Shown: in pieces, positions 16,520-25,391 of the stretch
Layout: the number at the start of each line of letters is the position of its first letter
Position numbering within the stretch: position 1 is the stretch's first letter
Origin: Anthropogastromicrobium sp050944455
Lineage (GTDB): Bacteria > Bacillota > Clostridia > Lachnospirales > Lachnospiraceae
Assembly: GCA_050944455.1 (NCBI GenBank)
Contig: JBMNRC010000004.1
Span: 62,001 to 126,000 of the forward strand
Direction of reading: 5' to 3'
DNA length: 64,000 nt
Program-made: the position numbers and the translations under genes
The notes under the pieces: model-generated
What the model saw: the letters and a program-made list of their open reading frames with translations, nothing else
Told to the model about the DNA's origin: nothing
The model's database searches: none

Positions 16520-18136
16520 ATGGCAAAGGACATTAAGTTCGGCGCAGAGGCAAGAGAAGCTCTCGAGACCGGTGTTGACAAACTTGCAAATACCGTTCGC
16601 GTTACCCTCGGACCGAAGGGAAGAAACGTTGTTCTTGACAAGAGTTACGGAACCCCGCTGATCACCAACGACGGCGTTACCATCGCGAAGGAGATCGAGC
16701 TCAAGGATCCGTTTGAAAATATGGGCGCTCAGCTGGTGAAGGAAGTCGCCACCAAGACGAATGACGTCGCCGGCGACGGCACCACAACCGCAACCGTCCT
16801 GACCCAGGCGATGGTTCACGAAGGAATCCGCAACCTGGCCGCCGGCGCTAACCCGATTGTCCTGAGAAAGGGCATGAAGAAGGCTACCGAAGCCGCTGTC
16901 GAAGAGATCAAGAGAATGAGCCAGCCGATTTCCAGCAAGGAGCAGATGGCGAGAGTCGCTGCCATTTCTTCTTCCGACGATGAGGTAGGCGAGATGGTCG
17001 CTGACGCCATGGAGAAGGTTTCCAAGGACGGCGTTATCACGGTTGAGGAGTCCAAGACCATGAAGACCGAGCTGGATCTTGTCGAAGGAATGCAGTTCGA
17101 CAGAGGATATATCAGCTCCTACATGGTGACTGACAGCGAGAAGATGGAGGCGGACCTCGACAATCCGTACATCCTGATCACCGACAAGAAGATTTCCAAC
17201 ATTCAGGATATCCTGCCGCTTCTCGAGCAGATCGTCCAGTCCGGCGCGAGCCTTCTGATCGTTGCCGACGATATCGAGGGCGAGGCTCTTACGACCCTCA
17301 TCGTCAACAAGCTCAGAGGAACTTTCAAGGTTGTCGGCGTCAAGGCTCCCGGCTACGGCGACAGAAGAAAGGATATGCTGCAGGATCTCGCGATCCTTAC
17401 CGGCGGCACTGTGATTTCTTCCGATCTCGGCTATGAGCTCAAGGATACCAAGATTGAAATGCTCGGCCGCGCTAAATCCGTCAAGGTGAACAAGGACAAC
17501 ACCACCATCGTCGACGGCGGCGGCAAGTCCTCGGAGATCAAGGCGAGAGTTGAGCAGATCAAGAAGCAGATCGCTGACACCACCTCTGATTTCGACAGAG
17601 AGAAGCTGCAGGAGAGACTGGCCAAGCTGGCCGGCGGCGTAGCGGTTATCCGTGTCGGCGCCGCAACCGAGACTGAGATGAAAGAGGCAAAGCTCCGCAT
17701 GGAGGATGCCCTGAACGCGACCAGAGCGGCTGTTGAGGAAGGCATTGTCCCGGGCGGCGGAACAGCTTATATCGCAGCTTCCAAGAAGGTTGCCGAACTC
17801 GCCGAGACCCTGAGCGGCGACGAGAAGACCGGCGCGAACATTGTCGCGAAGGCTCTCGAGTCCCCGCTGTACCTGATCGCTGAGAACGCAGGACTTCAGG
17901 GCGCTGTCATCGTCAACCAGGTGCGCGACTCCAAGGAAGGCGTCGGCTTTGACGCTTACAACGAGAAATATGTCGACATGGTAGAGGCGGGAATCCTGGA
18001 TCCGACCAAGGTTACCAGAACCGCGCTGGAGAACGCGAACAGTGTCGCGTCCACTCTGCTGACCACCGAATCCGTTGTCGCCGATATCAAAGAACCGGCT
18101 CCGGCGGCGGCAGCCTCGAATCCGGAAATGATGTAA
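16520..18136 (+). CDS. groEL: Chaperonin GroEL
   Basis: ATP-dependent protein-folding chamber subunit. The 538 residues are typical. ATP-site motifs GAQLVKEVATKTND and DGTTTATVL are at about 72-95; the PGGG motif (IVPGGGTAYI) is near 412. The C-terminal tail is short and ends in SNPEMM rather than the Gly-Gly-Met repeats of many homologues; short Ala-rich tails with a terminal Met are seen in Clostridia. The start follows ACGGAGGA. It is co-transcribed with groES and ended by a strong terminator. Confidence 0.98.
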   Translation: MAKDIKFGAEAREALETGVDKLANTVRVTLGPKGRNVVLDKSYGTPLITNDGVTIAKEIELKDPFENMGAQLVKEVATKTNDVAGDGTTTATVLTQAMVHEGIRNLAAGANPIVLRKGMKKATEAAVEEIKRMSQPISSKEQMARVAAISSSDDEVGEMVADAMEKVSKDGVITVEESKTMKTELDLVEGMQFDRGYISSYMVTDSEKMEADLDNPYILITDKKISNIQDILPLLEQIVQSGASLLIVADDIEGEALTTLIVNKLRGTFKVVGVKAPGYGDRRKDMLQDLAILTGGTVISSDLGYELKDTKIEMLGRAKSVKVNKDNTTIVDGGGKSSEIKARVEQIKKQIADTTSDFDREKLQERLAKLAGGVAVIRVGAATETEMKEAKLRMEDALNATRAAVEEGIVPGGGTAYIAASKKVAELAETLSGDEKTGANIVAKALESPLYLIAENAGLQGAVIVNQVRDSKEGVGFDAYNEKYVDMVEAGILDPTKVTRTALENANSVASTLLTTESVVADIKEPAPAAAASNPEMM

Positions 18137-18168
18137 CTGACGGCCTGAAGCATCAGGCGTGACTGCAG

Positions 18169-18198
18169 GGCTCCCCGTGAAAACGGGGAGCCTTTTTT
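18169..18198 (+). terminator. Rho-independent terminator after groEL
   Basis: A perfect 10-bp stem GGCTCCCCGT and ACGGGGAGCC with a GAAA tetraloop is followed by six T. Confidence 0.95.
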
Positions 18199-18288
18199 GG
18201 TTCGAACGGCGGTGAGAGAAGGACAGGGAGACGAAACATTCCCTTCCACCCGATAGTTCCCGGCGGCGCATGAATCCTGAAAAAAAGC

Positions 18289-18317
18289 TTTTCATTTCGG
18301 GGAAGGTGTGATATCAT
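18289..18317 (+). promoter_or_regulatory. Putative promoter of the DUF6106 gene
   Basis: TTTTCA (18289-18294, 4 of 6) and TATCAT (18312-18317) are spaced by 17 bp and lie 35 bases before the start codon. Confidence 0.5.
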
Positions 18318-18351
18318 AACTTAAATTCAATCAATCTTTTCGGAGGCAGAA

Positions 18352-18888
18352 ATGAATCAGGATATTTACGCTGAATGGCTGGTCAAGAGAAAAACGCCCG
18401 CGTGGGTGCCTCTCGCCTGGGTTTTATTCATTTTCGCCCTGTTCGCCAGCCTGATTTTCACCATGACCAATCAGTTCGGCTTCATCGCTTTCGTGCTGGT
18501 CATCATTGCGTTTTATTTCATCAGGATGAGATTCAAGGTTGAGTATGAGTACATTTTCGTCACCAATGAGCTCTCCATCGACCGCATCCTTTCCCAGAGC
18601 AGCAGAAAGAGAATGACGACCATCTCCATGAGCGACGTGGAAAAGGTCGTGCCTTTCGGCTCCCATGACCTGGATTTCATCAAAAACAACCCGACGGTGA
18701 AACCCGTCGACTATACTTCGGCCGATAAGAAAAACGACATGAACAAGTACGCGATCATCTACAGCAAAGGCGGGCAGCAGGTCGTTTATTTCGAACCGAA
18801 CGAGCACATCTTGAAGTGCATGAAGCAGGCCGCCCCTCACAAGGTTTTCCTGAGGGAAACGGCAGAATCAAACCGCATCAGCGGCTGA
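18352..18888 (+). CDS. DUF6106 family membrane protein
   Basis: Unknown function, common in Lachnospiraceae-type genomes. The 178-residue protein begins MNQDIYAEWLVKRKTPAWVP, the family signature, followed by two membrane segments (about 22-40 and 42-60). The remainder is a cytoplasmic PH-like or beta-rich domain containing YEYIFVTNELSIDRIL and ending with the EPNEHILKCMKQAAP block; this tail resembles the bacterial PH (YdbT/EbsA) type of layout, which is an inference. The start follows TCGGAGGCAG. It has its own promoter and terminator and so is a single-gene unit. Confidence 0.82.
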   Translation: MNQDIYAEWLVKRKTPAWVPLAWVLFIFALFASLIFTMTNQFGFIAFVLVIIAFYFIRMRFKVEYEYIFVTNELSIDRILSQSSRKRMTTISMSDVEKVVPFGSHDLDFIKNNPTVKPVDYTSADKKNDMNKYAIIYSKGGQQVVYFEPNEHILKCMKQAAPHKVFLRETAESNRISG

Positions 18889-18902
18889 CACATTTTAAAC
18901 GG

Positions 18903-18933
18903 AAAGCATTCAGCGGACTACTGAATGCTTTTC
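18903..18933 (+). terminator. Rho-independent terminator after DUF6106 gene
   Basis: A perfect 11-bp stem AAAGCATTCAG (18903-18913) and CTGAATGCTTT (18921-18931) ends in four T. The AAA on the 5' side is weak for the reverse direction. Confidence 0.85.
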
Positions 18934-19063
18934 TGCATATTCAGATGCAGGCCACGGCGTCCGAAACATCTGCTTTGCGCTCAGAAGTTCCGGTGTAAGT
19001 CCGTCTGCGTTCCGGCGGGGCCGGATTCAGATCATCGAACGCCGATCAGGCAGAAAGGGAACT

Positions 19064-20515
19064 ATGGCTCAGATTATCGGAGAGGGAATCACATTTGACG
19101 ACGTACTGCTTGTACCCCAGTATTCAGAAGTCACCCCGAACATGATTTCGCTGAAGACGAGGCTGACCAGGACCATCGAACTCAATATCCCGATGATGAG
19201 TGCCGGAATGGATACCGTGACAGAGCACCGCATGGCAATCGCCATGGCCAGGCAGGGCGGTATCGGGATCATCCACAAAAACATGTCCATCGAGGCTCAG
19301 GCCCAGGAAGTTGACATGGTAAAGCGTTCCGAGTTCGGAGTTATCATCGATCCGATTTATCTTTCCCCCGACCACACGATCGGCGACGCGCTGGATCTCT
19401 GCGCAAAATACCGCATCTCCGGCGTCCCGATCACCCGAGGGAAAAAGCTGGTCGGCATCATCACCAACCGGGATCTCAAGTTCGAGACGGATATGACGAA
19501 GAAGATCGGCGAGGTGATGACATCCAGGAACCTGGTCACCGCCAAAGTCGGAACGACGATCGAGGAGGCCAAGCAGATCCTGGCGAAAGCCAAGGTCGAG
19601 AAACTGCCGATCGTCGACGACGACTACAATCTCTGCGGCCTGATCACCATCAAGGATATTGAAAAACAGATCAAGTACCCGAATTCAGCGAAGGACGCCA
19701 AGGGGCGCCTCCTGTGCGGGGCGGCCGTCGGCGTCACCAAAAACGTGCTCGAGAGAGTGGACGCGCTCGTGAAAGCACACATCGACTGCATCGTCATCGA
19801 TTCCGCCCACGGCCATTCGAAAAATATCATCCGCACGCTCAGGGAAATCAAGAGCTCGTTCCCGGATCTTCAGGTCATCGTCGGGAATGTGGCTACCGGC
19901 GAGGCTGTGAAGTGCCTGATCGACGCCGGCGCGGATGCCGTGAAGGTCGGCATCGGTCCGGGCTCCATCTGCACGACCCGCATCATCGCCGGGATCGGCG
20001 TCCCCCAGATCTCCGCGGTGATGGACTGCTACGAGGCGGCAAAGAATACGGACGTCCCGATTATCGCGGACGGCGGAATCAAATATTCCGGAGACATGAC
20101 CAAAGCCCTGGCCGCAGGCGCGAACGTTTGCATGATGGGAAGCCTGTTCGCGGGATGCGACGAGGCGCCCGGTGAATTTGAAATTTATCAGGGCAGAAAA
20201 TACAAAGTTTACCGCGGCATGGGTTCGATTGCCGCCATGGAGAACGGTTCGAAGGACCGCTATTTCCAGGAGGACGCCAAGAAACTTGTCCCGGAAGGCG
20301 TCGAGGGACGCGTTCCGTACCGCGGGACCGTCGAGGATACCGTTTTCCAGCTTGTCGGCGGTATCCGCTCCGGTATGGGCTACTGCGGAGCGCCTGACAT
20401 CGAAACCCTTCACAATACGGCGAAGTTTATCAGGATTACGTCCGCGGGCCTGCGCGAGAGCCATCCGCACGATATCCAGATCACCAAAGAAGCCCCGAAC
20501 TACAGCAGCAACTGA
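19064..20515 (+). CDS. guaB: Inosine-5'-monophosphate dehydrogenase
   Basis: Oxidises IMP to XMP with NAD, the first committed step of GMP synthesis. The 483 residues include the N-terminal barrel strand, two CBS domains (about 95-205), and the catalytic loop GPGSICTTRI with C303. The phosphate-binding block DGGIKYSGD and the flap (RYFQEDAKKLVPEGVEGRVPY) are present. The start follows CAGAAAGGGAACT. It is a separate unit between the DUF6106 terminator and the rplS promoter. No purine riboswitch was recognised upstream. Confidence 0.97.
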   Translation: MAQIIGEGITFDDVLLVPQYSEVTPNMISLKTRLTRTIELNIPMMSAGMDTVTEHRMAIAMARQGGIGIIHKNMSIEAQAQEVDMVKRSEFGVIIDPIYLSPDHTIGDALDLCAKYRISGVPITRGKKLVGIITNRDLKFETDMTKKIGEVMTSRNLVTAKVGTTIEEAKQILAKAKVEKLPIVDDDYNLCGLITIKDIEKQIKYPNSAKDAKGRLLCGAAVGVTKNVLERVDALVKAHIDCIVIDSAHGHSKNIIRTLREIKSSFPDLQVIVGNVATGEAVKCLIDAGADAVKVGIGPGSICTTRIIAGIGVPQISAVMDCYEAAKNTDVPIIADGGIKYSGDMTKALAAGANVCMMGSLFAGCDEAPGEFEIYQGRKYKVYRGMGSIAAMENGSKDRYFQEDAKKLVPEGVEGRVPYRGTVEDTVFQLVGGIRSGMGYCGAPDIETLHNTAKFIRITSAGLRESHPHDIQITKEAPNYSSN

Positions 20516-20632
20516 TCTTTGTCCGGAGAGAGGACAGCCCGGACGGGCCGTTCAATCTGTGCGCGCGGCGGTCTGCGAGGCGGCCGGACAGCGCAGCCGG
20601 AGGAGGCGCGCGGTATTCAGTGAAAATAATGC

Positions 20633-20661
20633 TTGCGCGGAACGCGGGAGAGTGCTATGAT
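20633..20661 (+). promoter_or_regulatory. Sigma-A promoter of rplS
   Basis: TTGCGC (20633-20638) and TATGAT (20656-20661) are spaced by 17 bp. About 95 bases of leader follow before the rplS start; an L19-type leader is possible but I could not fold one convincingly. Confidence 0.75.
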
Positions 20662-20764
20662 AATGCAGTCTGCGGCAGGAGAAGCTGCGGATGAAAAATA
20701 TTGCGGGATGGTCCGCTGCGGGAAGGTCCCGGTATGAACATCCGAAAATTCTCAGGAGGAAAAC

Positions 20765-21109
20765 ATGGCTACCATTATCGAAAAGATCGAACAGGCTCAG
20801 TTAAAGGAGAATGTTCCGCAGTTCAACGTCGGCGATACCGTGAGGGTGTCCGCGAAGATCAAGGAAGGCGAGAAAGAGAGAATCCAGGTCTTCGAGGGCG
20901 TTGTGACGAAGAGACAGAACGGCGGCATCCGCGAGACTTTCACCGTCAGGAAAAATTCCAACGGCGTTTACGTGGAGAAGACGTGGCCGCTTCATTCCCC
21001 GATCGTTGTGGATGTTGAGGTCGTCCGCAAGGGCAAGGTCAGAAGGGCAAAGCTGAACTACCTGAAGGACAGATCCGGCAAGAAGGCGAAGGTCAGGGAG
21101 GTTATCTGA
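20765..21109 (+). CDS. rplS: 50S ribosomal protein L19
   Basis: Ribosomal protein at the 30S-50S interface. The 114-residue protein matches the family over its length: IEQAQLKENVPQFNVGDTVRV at the start, FEGVVTKRQNGGIRETFTVRK in the centre and GKVRRAKLNYLKDRSGKKAKV near the end. The start follows CAGGAGGAAAAC. In many Firmicutes rplS follows trmD and rimM; here it stands alone with its own promoter and terminator, then lepB and rbgA follow. Confidence 0.98.
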   Translation: MATIIEKIEQAQLKENVPQFNVGDTVRVSAKIKEGEKERIQVFEGVVTKRQNGGIRETFTVRKNSNGVYVEKTWPLHSPIVVDVEVVRKGKVRRAKLNYLKDRSGKKAKVREVI

Positions 21110-21213
21110 CCGTCCGCGGGAAGAATTCCCGGACAGGCAGCCGCGGCCTGAATGCCGCGGTCTATCAGGCAAGGCACTGCGCGTGACGCGCAGATTCGGA
21201 TTACAGCCAGAGG

Positions 21214-21254
21214 AAGAGGCAGATACAATGAAAGATTGTAGCTGCCTCTTTTTT
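21214..21254 (+). terminator. Rho-independent terminator after rplS
   Basis: AAGAGGCAG (21214-21222) pairs with CTGCCTCTT (21242-21250), extended inside by ACAAT/ATTGT with a small internal mismatch, and followed by a T run. Confidence 0.92.
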
Positions 21255-21386
21255 GAAAGGCTGTTTCGGCCACGGGTTCCGGATGCGGGCGGAACCGGCT
21301 GAGCGGACACGGCAGAAAACCCGCGTCAGCGGCCGGGTCCCGGCTGCGGAAGGAACCGGCGGCATTTCATGCCCGGAGGGTTGAAA

Positions 21387-21959
21387 ATGGCTGAAGTCAG
21401 GCGCCAGAAGAAAACCAGGATGAACCCCGCCATGGGATTTCTGCTTTTTCTGGCGAAACTAGCGGCCGCGGTAGCCGCCGCGCTGTTCATCATTCTGTAT
21501 TGTTTCTGGAGGGTACCCGTCAGCGGATCTTCCATGGAGCCCGCGGTTCAGGCGGGAAGCACGGTGTTTGTGAACAGGCTTGTTTACCTGTTCAGAAACC
21601 CGGAGAGATATGATATCGCGATGTTCAGGGACGAGAGCGGAACAGTCTCGGTCAAGCGCATTATCGGCCTTCCGGGCGAGACGGTGACGATATCGGACAC
21701 GGGAGAAATCCTGATCGACGGGGAGGAGCCGGAAGGCATGTCCGACTATGTCGGAACGGTCAACGTCGCGGGGCGTGCCGGAGGCAGCGGAGTGACCCTG
21801 GGAGATGACGAATTCTTTGTGATCGGCGACAATCCCTCCCGGAGCCAGGACAGCCGTTCGGCATCGCCGGGAAACGTATCTGGCGGGGAGCTGGAAGGCC
21901 TGGCGTGGCTTTCTGTCGAATGGTCCGGTCTTCCGGGTTTCAGCTGGCTGGTTCCGTGA
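21387..21959 (+). CDS. lepB: Signal peptidase I (S26 family)
   Basis: Membrane serine protease that removes signal peptides on the outer face of the membrane. The 190-residue protein has one N-terminal membrane segment (about 18-42), the catalytic serine S49 in SGSSMEP and the general-base lysine K90 in VKRIIGLPGE. The C-terminal GDNPSRSQDSR box is intact. I use ATG 21387, after CGGAGGG, and not the earlier frame. The rplS-lepB-rbgA-rnhB-yraN order is well known in Firmicutes. No second membrane segment at the C-terminus. Confidence 0.95.
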   Translation: MAEVRRQKKTRMNPAMGFLLFLAKLAAAVAAALFIILYCFWRVPVSGSSMEPAVQAGSTVFVNRLVYLFRNPERYDIAMFRDESGTVSVKRIIGLPGETVTISDTGEILIDGEEPEGMSDYVGTVNVAGRAGGSGVTLGDDEFFVIGDNPSRSQDSRSASPGNVSGGELEGLAWLSVEWSGLPGFSWLVP

Positions 21960-22007
21960 GGGAAGGCCGGCTATCCCGGCAGAAAATCCGCCGTTAGGAG
22001 TGAAAGT

Positions 22008-22925
22008 ATGGAAATTCAGTGGTATCCGGGCCATATGGCCAAAGCGAGAAAGTCGATTGAGGCGGAGGCCGCCGGCGTCGACCTGATTATCGAACTGACC
22101 GATTCCCGGACGCCGTTGTCCGGGAGAAACCCGGATATCGACCGGACGGCGCGGAACAAGGCGCACATTCTGGTGATGACCAAAGCGGACCTCGCGGACG
22201 CGGAGGTGACAGCCGCGTGGGCCCGTTATTTTTCACGTCAGGGAATTCCGGCGCTTCCGGCCGACGCCAGGGATCCCTCGCTCCGCAAAAAGGTGCTGGC
22301 GCTGGCCAGGGAAGCCTGCAGCAGAAAGTTTGAGGCGGACCGCCGGCGCGGCATTCAGAAAACGGAAATCCGCGCGCTGATCGCAGGGATCCCGAACGTC
22401 GGAAAATCGACCCTGATCAACACGCTCGCCGGAAGGGCGTCCGCGAAAACCGGCGACAGGCCCGGGATCACGAAGTCGAACCAGTGGATCCGGGCGGACG
22501 GGATCAGCCTGCTCGATACGCCGGGCCTGCTGTGGCCCAGATTCGAAAATCCGAAGACGGGTCTTCATCTGGCGGTCACAGGCTCCGTGCGCGATGAAAT
22601 CCTGGATCTTTCAGATCCCGCCATGGAACTTCTGTCCATCTGCGCAAGGTGGTATCCAGGTCTCGTCGGGGAACGGTACGGCTTTTCCGAGCAGGAGGCG
22701 CGGGATGACTCCGCGGCAAGGGCGCTTCCCGCCGGGGCGAAGGAAGACACGGCCGTATGCCTGGAATTTCTCGGGCGTATAGCCAGGAGCAGAGGGTGCG
22801 TCAGAAACGGGGTGACAGACTACAGAAGGGCGTCCGGATTTCTGCTGACGGATTTCCGGTCGGGAAGGCTTGGAAAGATTTCCCTGGAAAGACCTGAAGA
22901 GGCGGAAGCGGAGGCGGGACAGTGA
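22008..22925 (+). CDS. rbgA: Ribosome biogenesis GTPase YlqF/RbgA
   Basis: Circularly permuted GTPase needed for late 50S assembly. The 305-residue protein starts with the hallmark IQWYPGHMAKA. The G motifs occur in permuted order: G4 TKAD near residue 58, G1 GIPNVGKSTLIN near 128, G3 DTPGLLWP near 170. The C-terminal helical domain follows. The start is after TTAGGAGTGAAAGT. The stop overlaps the GTG start of rnhB (GTGA), so they are translationally coupled. Confidence 0.96.
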   Translation: MEIQWYPGHMAKARKSIEAEAAGVDLIIELTDSRTPLSGRNPDIDRTARNKAHILVMTKADLADAEVTAAWARYFSRQGIPALPADARDPSLRKKVLALAREACSRKFEADRRRGIQKTEIRALIAGIPNVGKSTLINTLAGRASAKTGDRPGITKSNQWIRADGISLLDTPGLLWPRFENPKTGLHLAVTGSVRDEILDLSDPAMELLSICARWYPGLVGERYGFSEQEARDDSAARALPAGAKEDTAVCLEFLGRIARSRGCVRNGVTDYRRASGFLLTDFRSGRLGKISLERPEEAEAEAGQ

Positions 22926-23572
22926 CCAGACAGGAGAGGGAACAGGCGGAACGGCAACGGGCGGAAGGAATGATTGCCTATGAGCGCGGAATTGCGGAAG
23001 GCGCTGTTTTCTGCGGGATTGACGAAGCCGGGCGGGGACCCCTCGCCGGGCCGGTCGTCGCGGCGGCAGTCATCCTGCCGGAAGATTTCTGCGATATCCG
23101 GGTCAACGACTCCAAAAAAGTCCCGGAAAAACGCAGGGAAGAGCTGTATGATGTGATCGTACAGAACGCGGTGAGCGTCGGCGTCGGCGTCGTGCCGGAG
23201 AAGGTGATCGACGAAATCAATATCCTGCAGGCCGATTATCAGGCTATGCGGGAAGCTTTCGCGAAACTTTCGCCGCAGCCGTCCCTGACGCTGAATGACG
23301 CGGTGGTAATTCCGGGGATACCGGCAAAGCAGATCTCAATCATCAGGGGCGACGCGAAATGCTACTCTATCGCGGCGGCCAGCATCGTCGCCAAGGTGAC
23401 CAGGGACCGGATGATGCGCGAATACGACCGGCTGTACCCGGAATACGGCTTTGCGGTGAACAAGGGGTACGGAACGGCGGCTCATATCCGGGCCATTGAG
23501 AAATACGGCCTCTGCCCGATTCACCGGCGCAGTTTCACCGGCCATTTCACCGGAGGAAAAGACCCGGAATGA
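22922..23572 (+). CDS. rnhB: Ribonuclease HII
   Basis: Cleaves RNA in RNA-DNA hybrids, including single ribonucleotides. The 216-residue protein has the N-terminal metal site GIDEAGRGPLAGPV (D and E), the RVNDSKK block, and NDAVV/ KGDAKCYSIAAASIVAKVTRD in the middle with the last metal ligand Asp in RDRMM. The start is GTG 22922 inside the rbgA stop; the end overlaps yraN by four bases (ATGA). The first 25 residues are charged and variable. Confidence 0.97.
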   Translation: MTRQEREQAERQRAEGMIAYERGIAEGAVFCGIDEAGRGPLAGPVVAAAVILPEDFCDIRVNDSKKVPEKRREELYDVIVQNAVSVGVGVVPEKVIDEINILQADYQAMREAFAKLSPQPSLTLNDAVVIPGIPAKQISIIRGDAKCYSIAAASIVAKVTRDRMMREYDRLYPEYGFAVNKGYGTAAHIRAIEKYGLCPIHRRSFTGHFTGGKDPE

Positions 23573-23979
23573 AAGATGAGCGGCAGAACCGCGCGGGAGG
23601 CGGCGGAGCCTCCCCGGGTTCCGGAGCGGAGAGTACGAGAAGAAAGGGCAGTTTTTACGAAGAGAAGGCTGCTGAGGTTCTTGAGCAGAAAGGCTACCGG
23701 ATCCTGGACAGAAATTTCTGCTGCCGGGGCGGCGAACTGGATATTGTCGCGATGGACGGGGACGTCCTGTGCTTTGTCGAAGTAAAGTACCGGAAAGATC
23801 TGCGCGGCGGATATCCGCAGGAGGCGGTCACGGCCGCCAAACAGAAGCACCTGTACCGGGCTGCCGCGGCCTGGCTCGCCGCGCACCGGCTGGCGCCGGG
23901 CGTGAAATGCCGGTTCGACGTTGTCGGGCTGACGGATGATCAGTTCTGGCTCATCCGCAACGCTTTTGGAGGATTGTAA
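23569..23979 (+). CDS. UPF0102 (YraN) family nuclease-like protein
   Basis: Predicted endonuclease-fold protein of unknown role, usually next to rnhB as here. The 136-residue protein has a 30-residue polar N-terminus and then the core: FYEEKAAEVLEQKGYRILDRN, the GGELDIVA motif and CFVEVKYRK. This E-x(n)-D-x(n)-E-x-K pattern is the restriction-endonuclease-like active site. It starts in an ATGA overlap with rnhB. Confidence 0.92.
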   Translation: MKDERQNRAGGGGASPGSGAESTRRKGSFYEEKAAEVLEQKGYRILDRNFCCRGGELDIVAMDGDVLCFVEVKYRKDLRGGYPQEAVTAAKQKHLYRAAAAWLAAHRLAPGVKCRFDVVGLTDDQFWLIRNAFGGL

Positions 23980-23980
23980 A

Positions 23981-24918
23981 TTGGATGAAGACATGCGGCG
24001 CGGCGGCTTTGGCGGAGACTGCCGCGGAAAGCGGGCGGATGCCGCCCCAGGGTGCGGAGAAAACCTGCCGGAAATCCGTTATTCGCGGTTTGGCGGGGGT
24101 CCGGAAGAAAGCTGGCTGGAGACGAAAAAAGGCGTGGTGTTCGGACAGTTCGCATCCCTTGCCGGGATGGACTGGCTATGCCATTGCTTCACGACCAGAC
24201 TGGGAGGCGTCAGCGGCGGCTGTTTCGCTTCCCTGAATCTTGGGCCGGGAAAAGGCGACCCTGACGAGGCTGTCCGGGAGAATTACCGGCGGCTGGGGGA
24301 TGCCGTAGGTTTTGACTGGACCCGGAGCGTCCTGACGAAACAGACGCATACGGTCAATATCCGGCGCGCCGCGGAGGAAGACGCGGGCAAGGGACTGCTG
24401 AGGGAGAGAGACTACGACAATATCGACGGCCTGATCACGGACTGCCCCGGGCTGCCGGTTTTCGCGTTTTCCGCGGACTGTGTCGTGACGCTTTTCGCGG
24501 ACCCGGTTCACCGGGCGGTCGGGGCGGCCCATTCTGGCTGGCGCGGCCTGGTAGGACGGATGGGAAGAGAGATGGTTCTTGCCATGAACCGGGAATTCGG
24601 GACAAAGCCGGAAGATCTTGTGTGCGCGGTTGCCCCGAGCATCTGCCGGGACTGCTACGAAATCGGCCCGGAGGTTGCGGACCGGTTCCGTGCGGCTTTT
24701 GCGGAAAGGGCCGGGGAAATCCTGTTTCCCGGAAAAGGAGACCGGCTTCAGGCGGATCTCTGGGCGGCGGACGTATCGTGCTTACCGAGGCCGGCGTGCC
24801 CAGGGAGAACATCACCGTGACCAACCTCTGCACAAAGTGCAACCCGGGACTTTTCTATTCCTACCGGGCGATGGGGCCGAAAAGAGGGATCGGCGGCTGC
24901 ATGATTGAGGTGCGCTGA
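23981..24918 (+). pseudogene. pgeF: Laccase-domain (PgeF/YfiH) protein gene with a -1 frameshift
   Basis: Family members are multi-copper-like hydrolases or purine nucleoside phosphorylases linked to peptidoglycan editing. Start is TTG 23981, with GGAGG at 23968-23972; the ATG at 23936 lies inside yraN and is rejected. The first frame gives the CNF1/laccase fold with TKQTHTVNI, the zinc-site block FSADCVVTLFADP and AAHSGWRGLVGRMG, and CVAVAPSIC-like 'VCAVAPSICRDCYEIG'. Near 24771 the conserved C-terminus (LTEAGVPRENI, NLCTKCNPGLFYSYR) moves to the next frame. One missing base, for example a C in the run GGACGT, would restore it. It may be a real mutation or a sequence error. Confidence 0.88.
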
Positions 24919-25086
24919 CTGGTCCCGCACAGCGCGGGAGAACCGGTGAAATTCAGATACAATTAGCGGCTTTTTCGGGGAAAATCGCCACCGCAGGCTT
25001 CAGCAATTCAAAAAATGGCTTATTTCCGTATGCTGCGGGAGATGGAAAATTAAAAAACAATTCTGAAAAAATATTCCAAAAACCGC

Positions 25087-25115
25087 TTGACACTTCCGGA
25101 CGCCGGTGATATTAT
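25087..25115 (+). promoter_or_regulatory. Sigma-A promoter of the tRNA cluster
   Basis: Consensus TTGACA (25087-25092) and TATTAT (25110-25115) are spaced by 17 bp; the first tRNA starts 15 bases later. Confidence 0.88.
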
Positions 25116-25130
25116 ATTGCTCGTGGCTGA

Positions 25131-25205
25131 GGCTTGTTGGTCAAGAGGCTAAGACGTCGCCCTCTCACGGCGAAAACAGCGGTTCGATTCCGCTACAAGC
25201 TACCA
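25131..25205 (+). tRNA. tRNA-Glu (anticodon CTC), CCA encoded
   Basis: The cloverleaf has acceptor GGCTTGT with ACAAGCT (a G-T pair at position 1-72), anticodon stem TCGCC/GGCGA around CTCTCAC, and T arm AGCGG/CCGCT. The anticodon CTC reads GAG. CCA follows at 25203-25205. Confidence 0.93.
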
Positions 25206-25206
25206 T

Positions 25207-25280
25207 CGAGGCGTGGCTCAGCTTGGTAGAGCGCTGCGTTCGGGACGCAGAGGCCGCAAGTTCAAATCTTGTCGCCTCGA
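25207..25280 (+). tRNA. tRNA-Pro (anticodon CGG)
   Basis: The 74-nt cloverleaf has acceptor CGAGGCG/CGCCTCG with discriminator A, anticodon stem CTGCG/CGCAG around TTCGGGA, and T arm GCAAG/CTTGT. C1-G72 and A73 are usual for bacterial tRNA-Pro. The anticodon CGG reads CCG. CCA is not encoded. Confidence 0.95.
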
Positions 25281-25312
25281 TTTGGCACGGAGTGCCGATC
25301 GTATATCGTAAG

Positions 25313-25384
25313 GGCTTGTTGGTCAAGGGGCTAAGACGTCGCCCTCTCACGGCGAAAACAGCGGTTCGATTCCGCTACAAGCTA
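25313..25384 (+). tRNA. tRNA-Glu (anticodon CTC), second copy
   Basis: Identical to the copy at 25131 except for one base in the D loop (AAGGGG for AAGAGG). It shares the G1-T72 pair. CCA is not encoded here. A terminator follows seven bases later. Confidence 0.93.
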
Positions 25385-25391
25385 TTCAGTG

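Noticed and set aside
18937..19063. Purine riboswitch upstream of guaB
   Set aside because: The conserved core and three-way junction of purine or guanine riboswitches were not found.
20662..20764. A defined L19 leader RNA upstream of rplS
   Set aside because: A promoter and a leader exist, but I could not fold a convincing conserved structure by eye.
23936..23980. ATG start for the PgeF-like gene inside yraN
   Set aside because: A TTG at 23981 with GGAGG eight bases upstream fits better, and the extra residues do not match the family.
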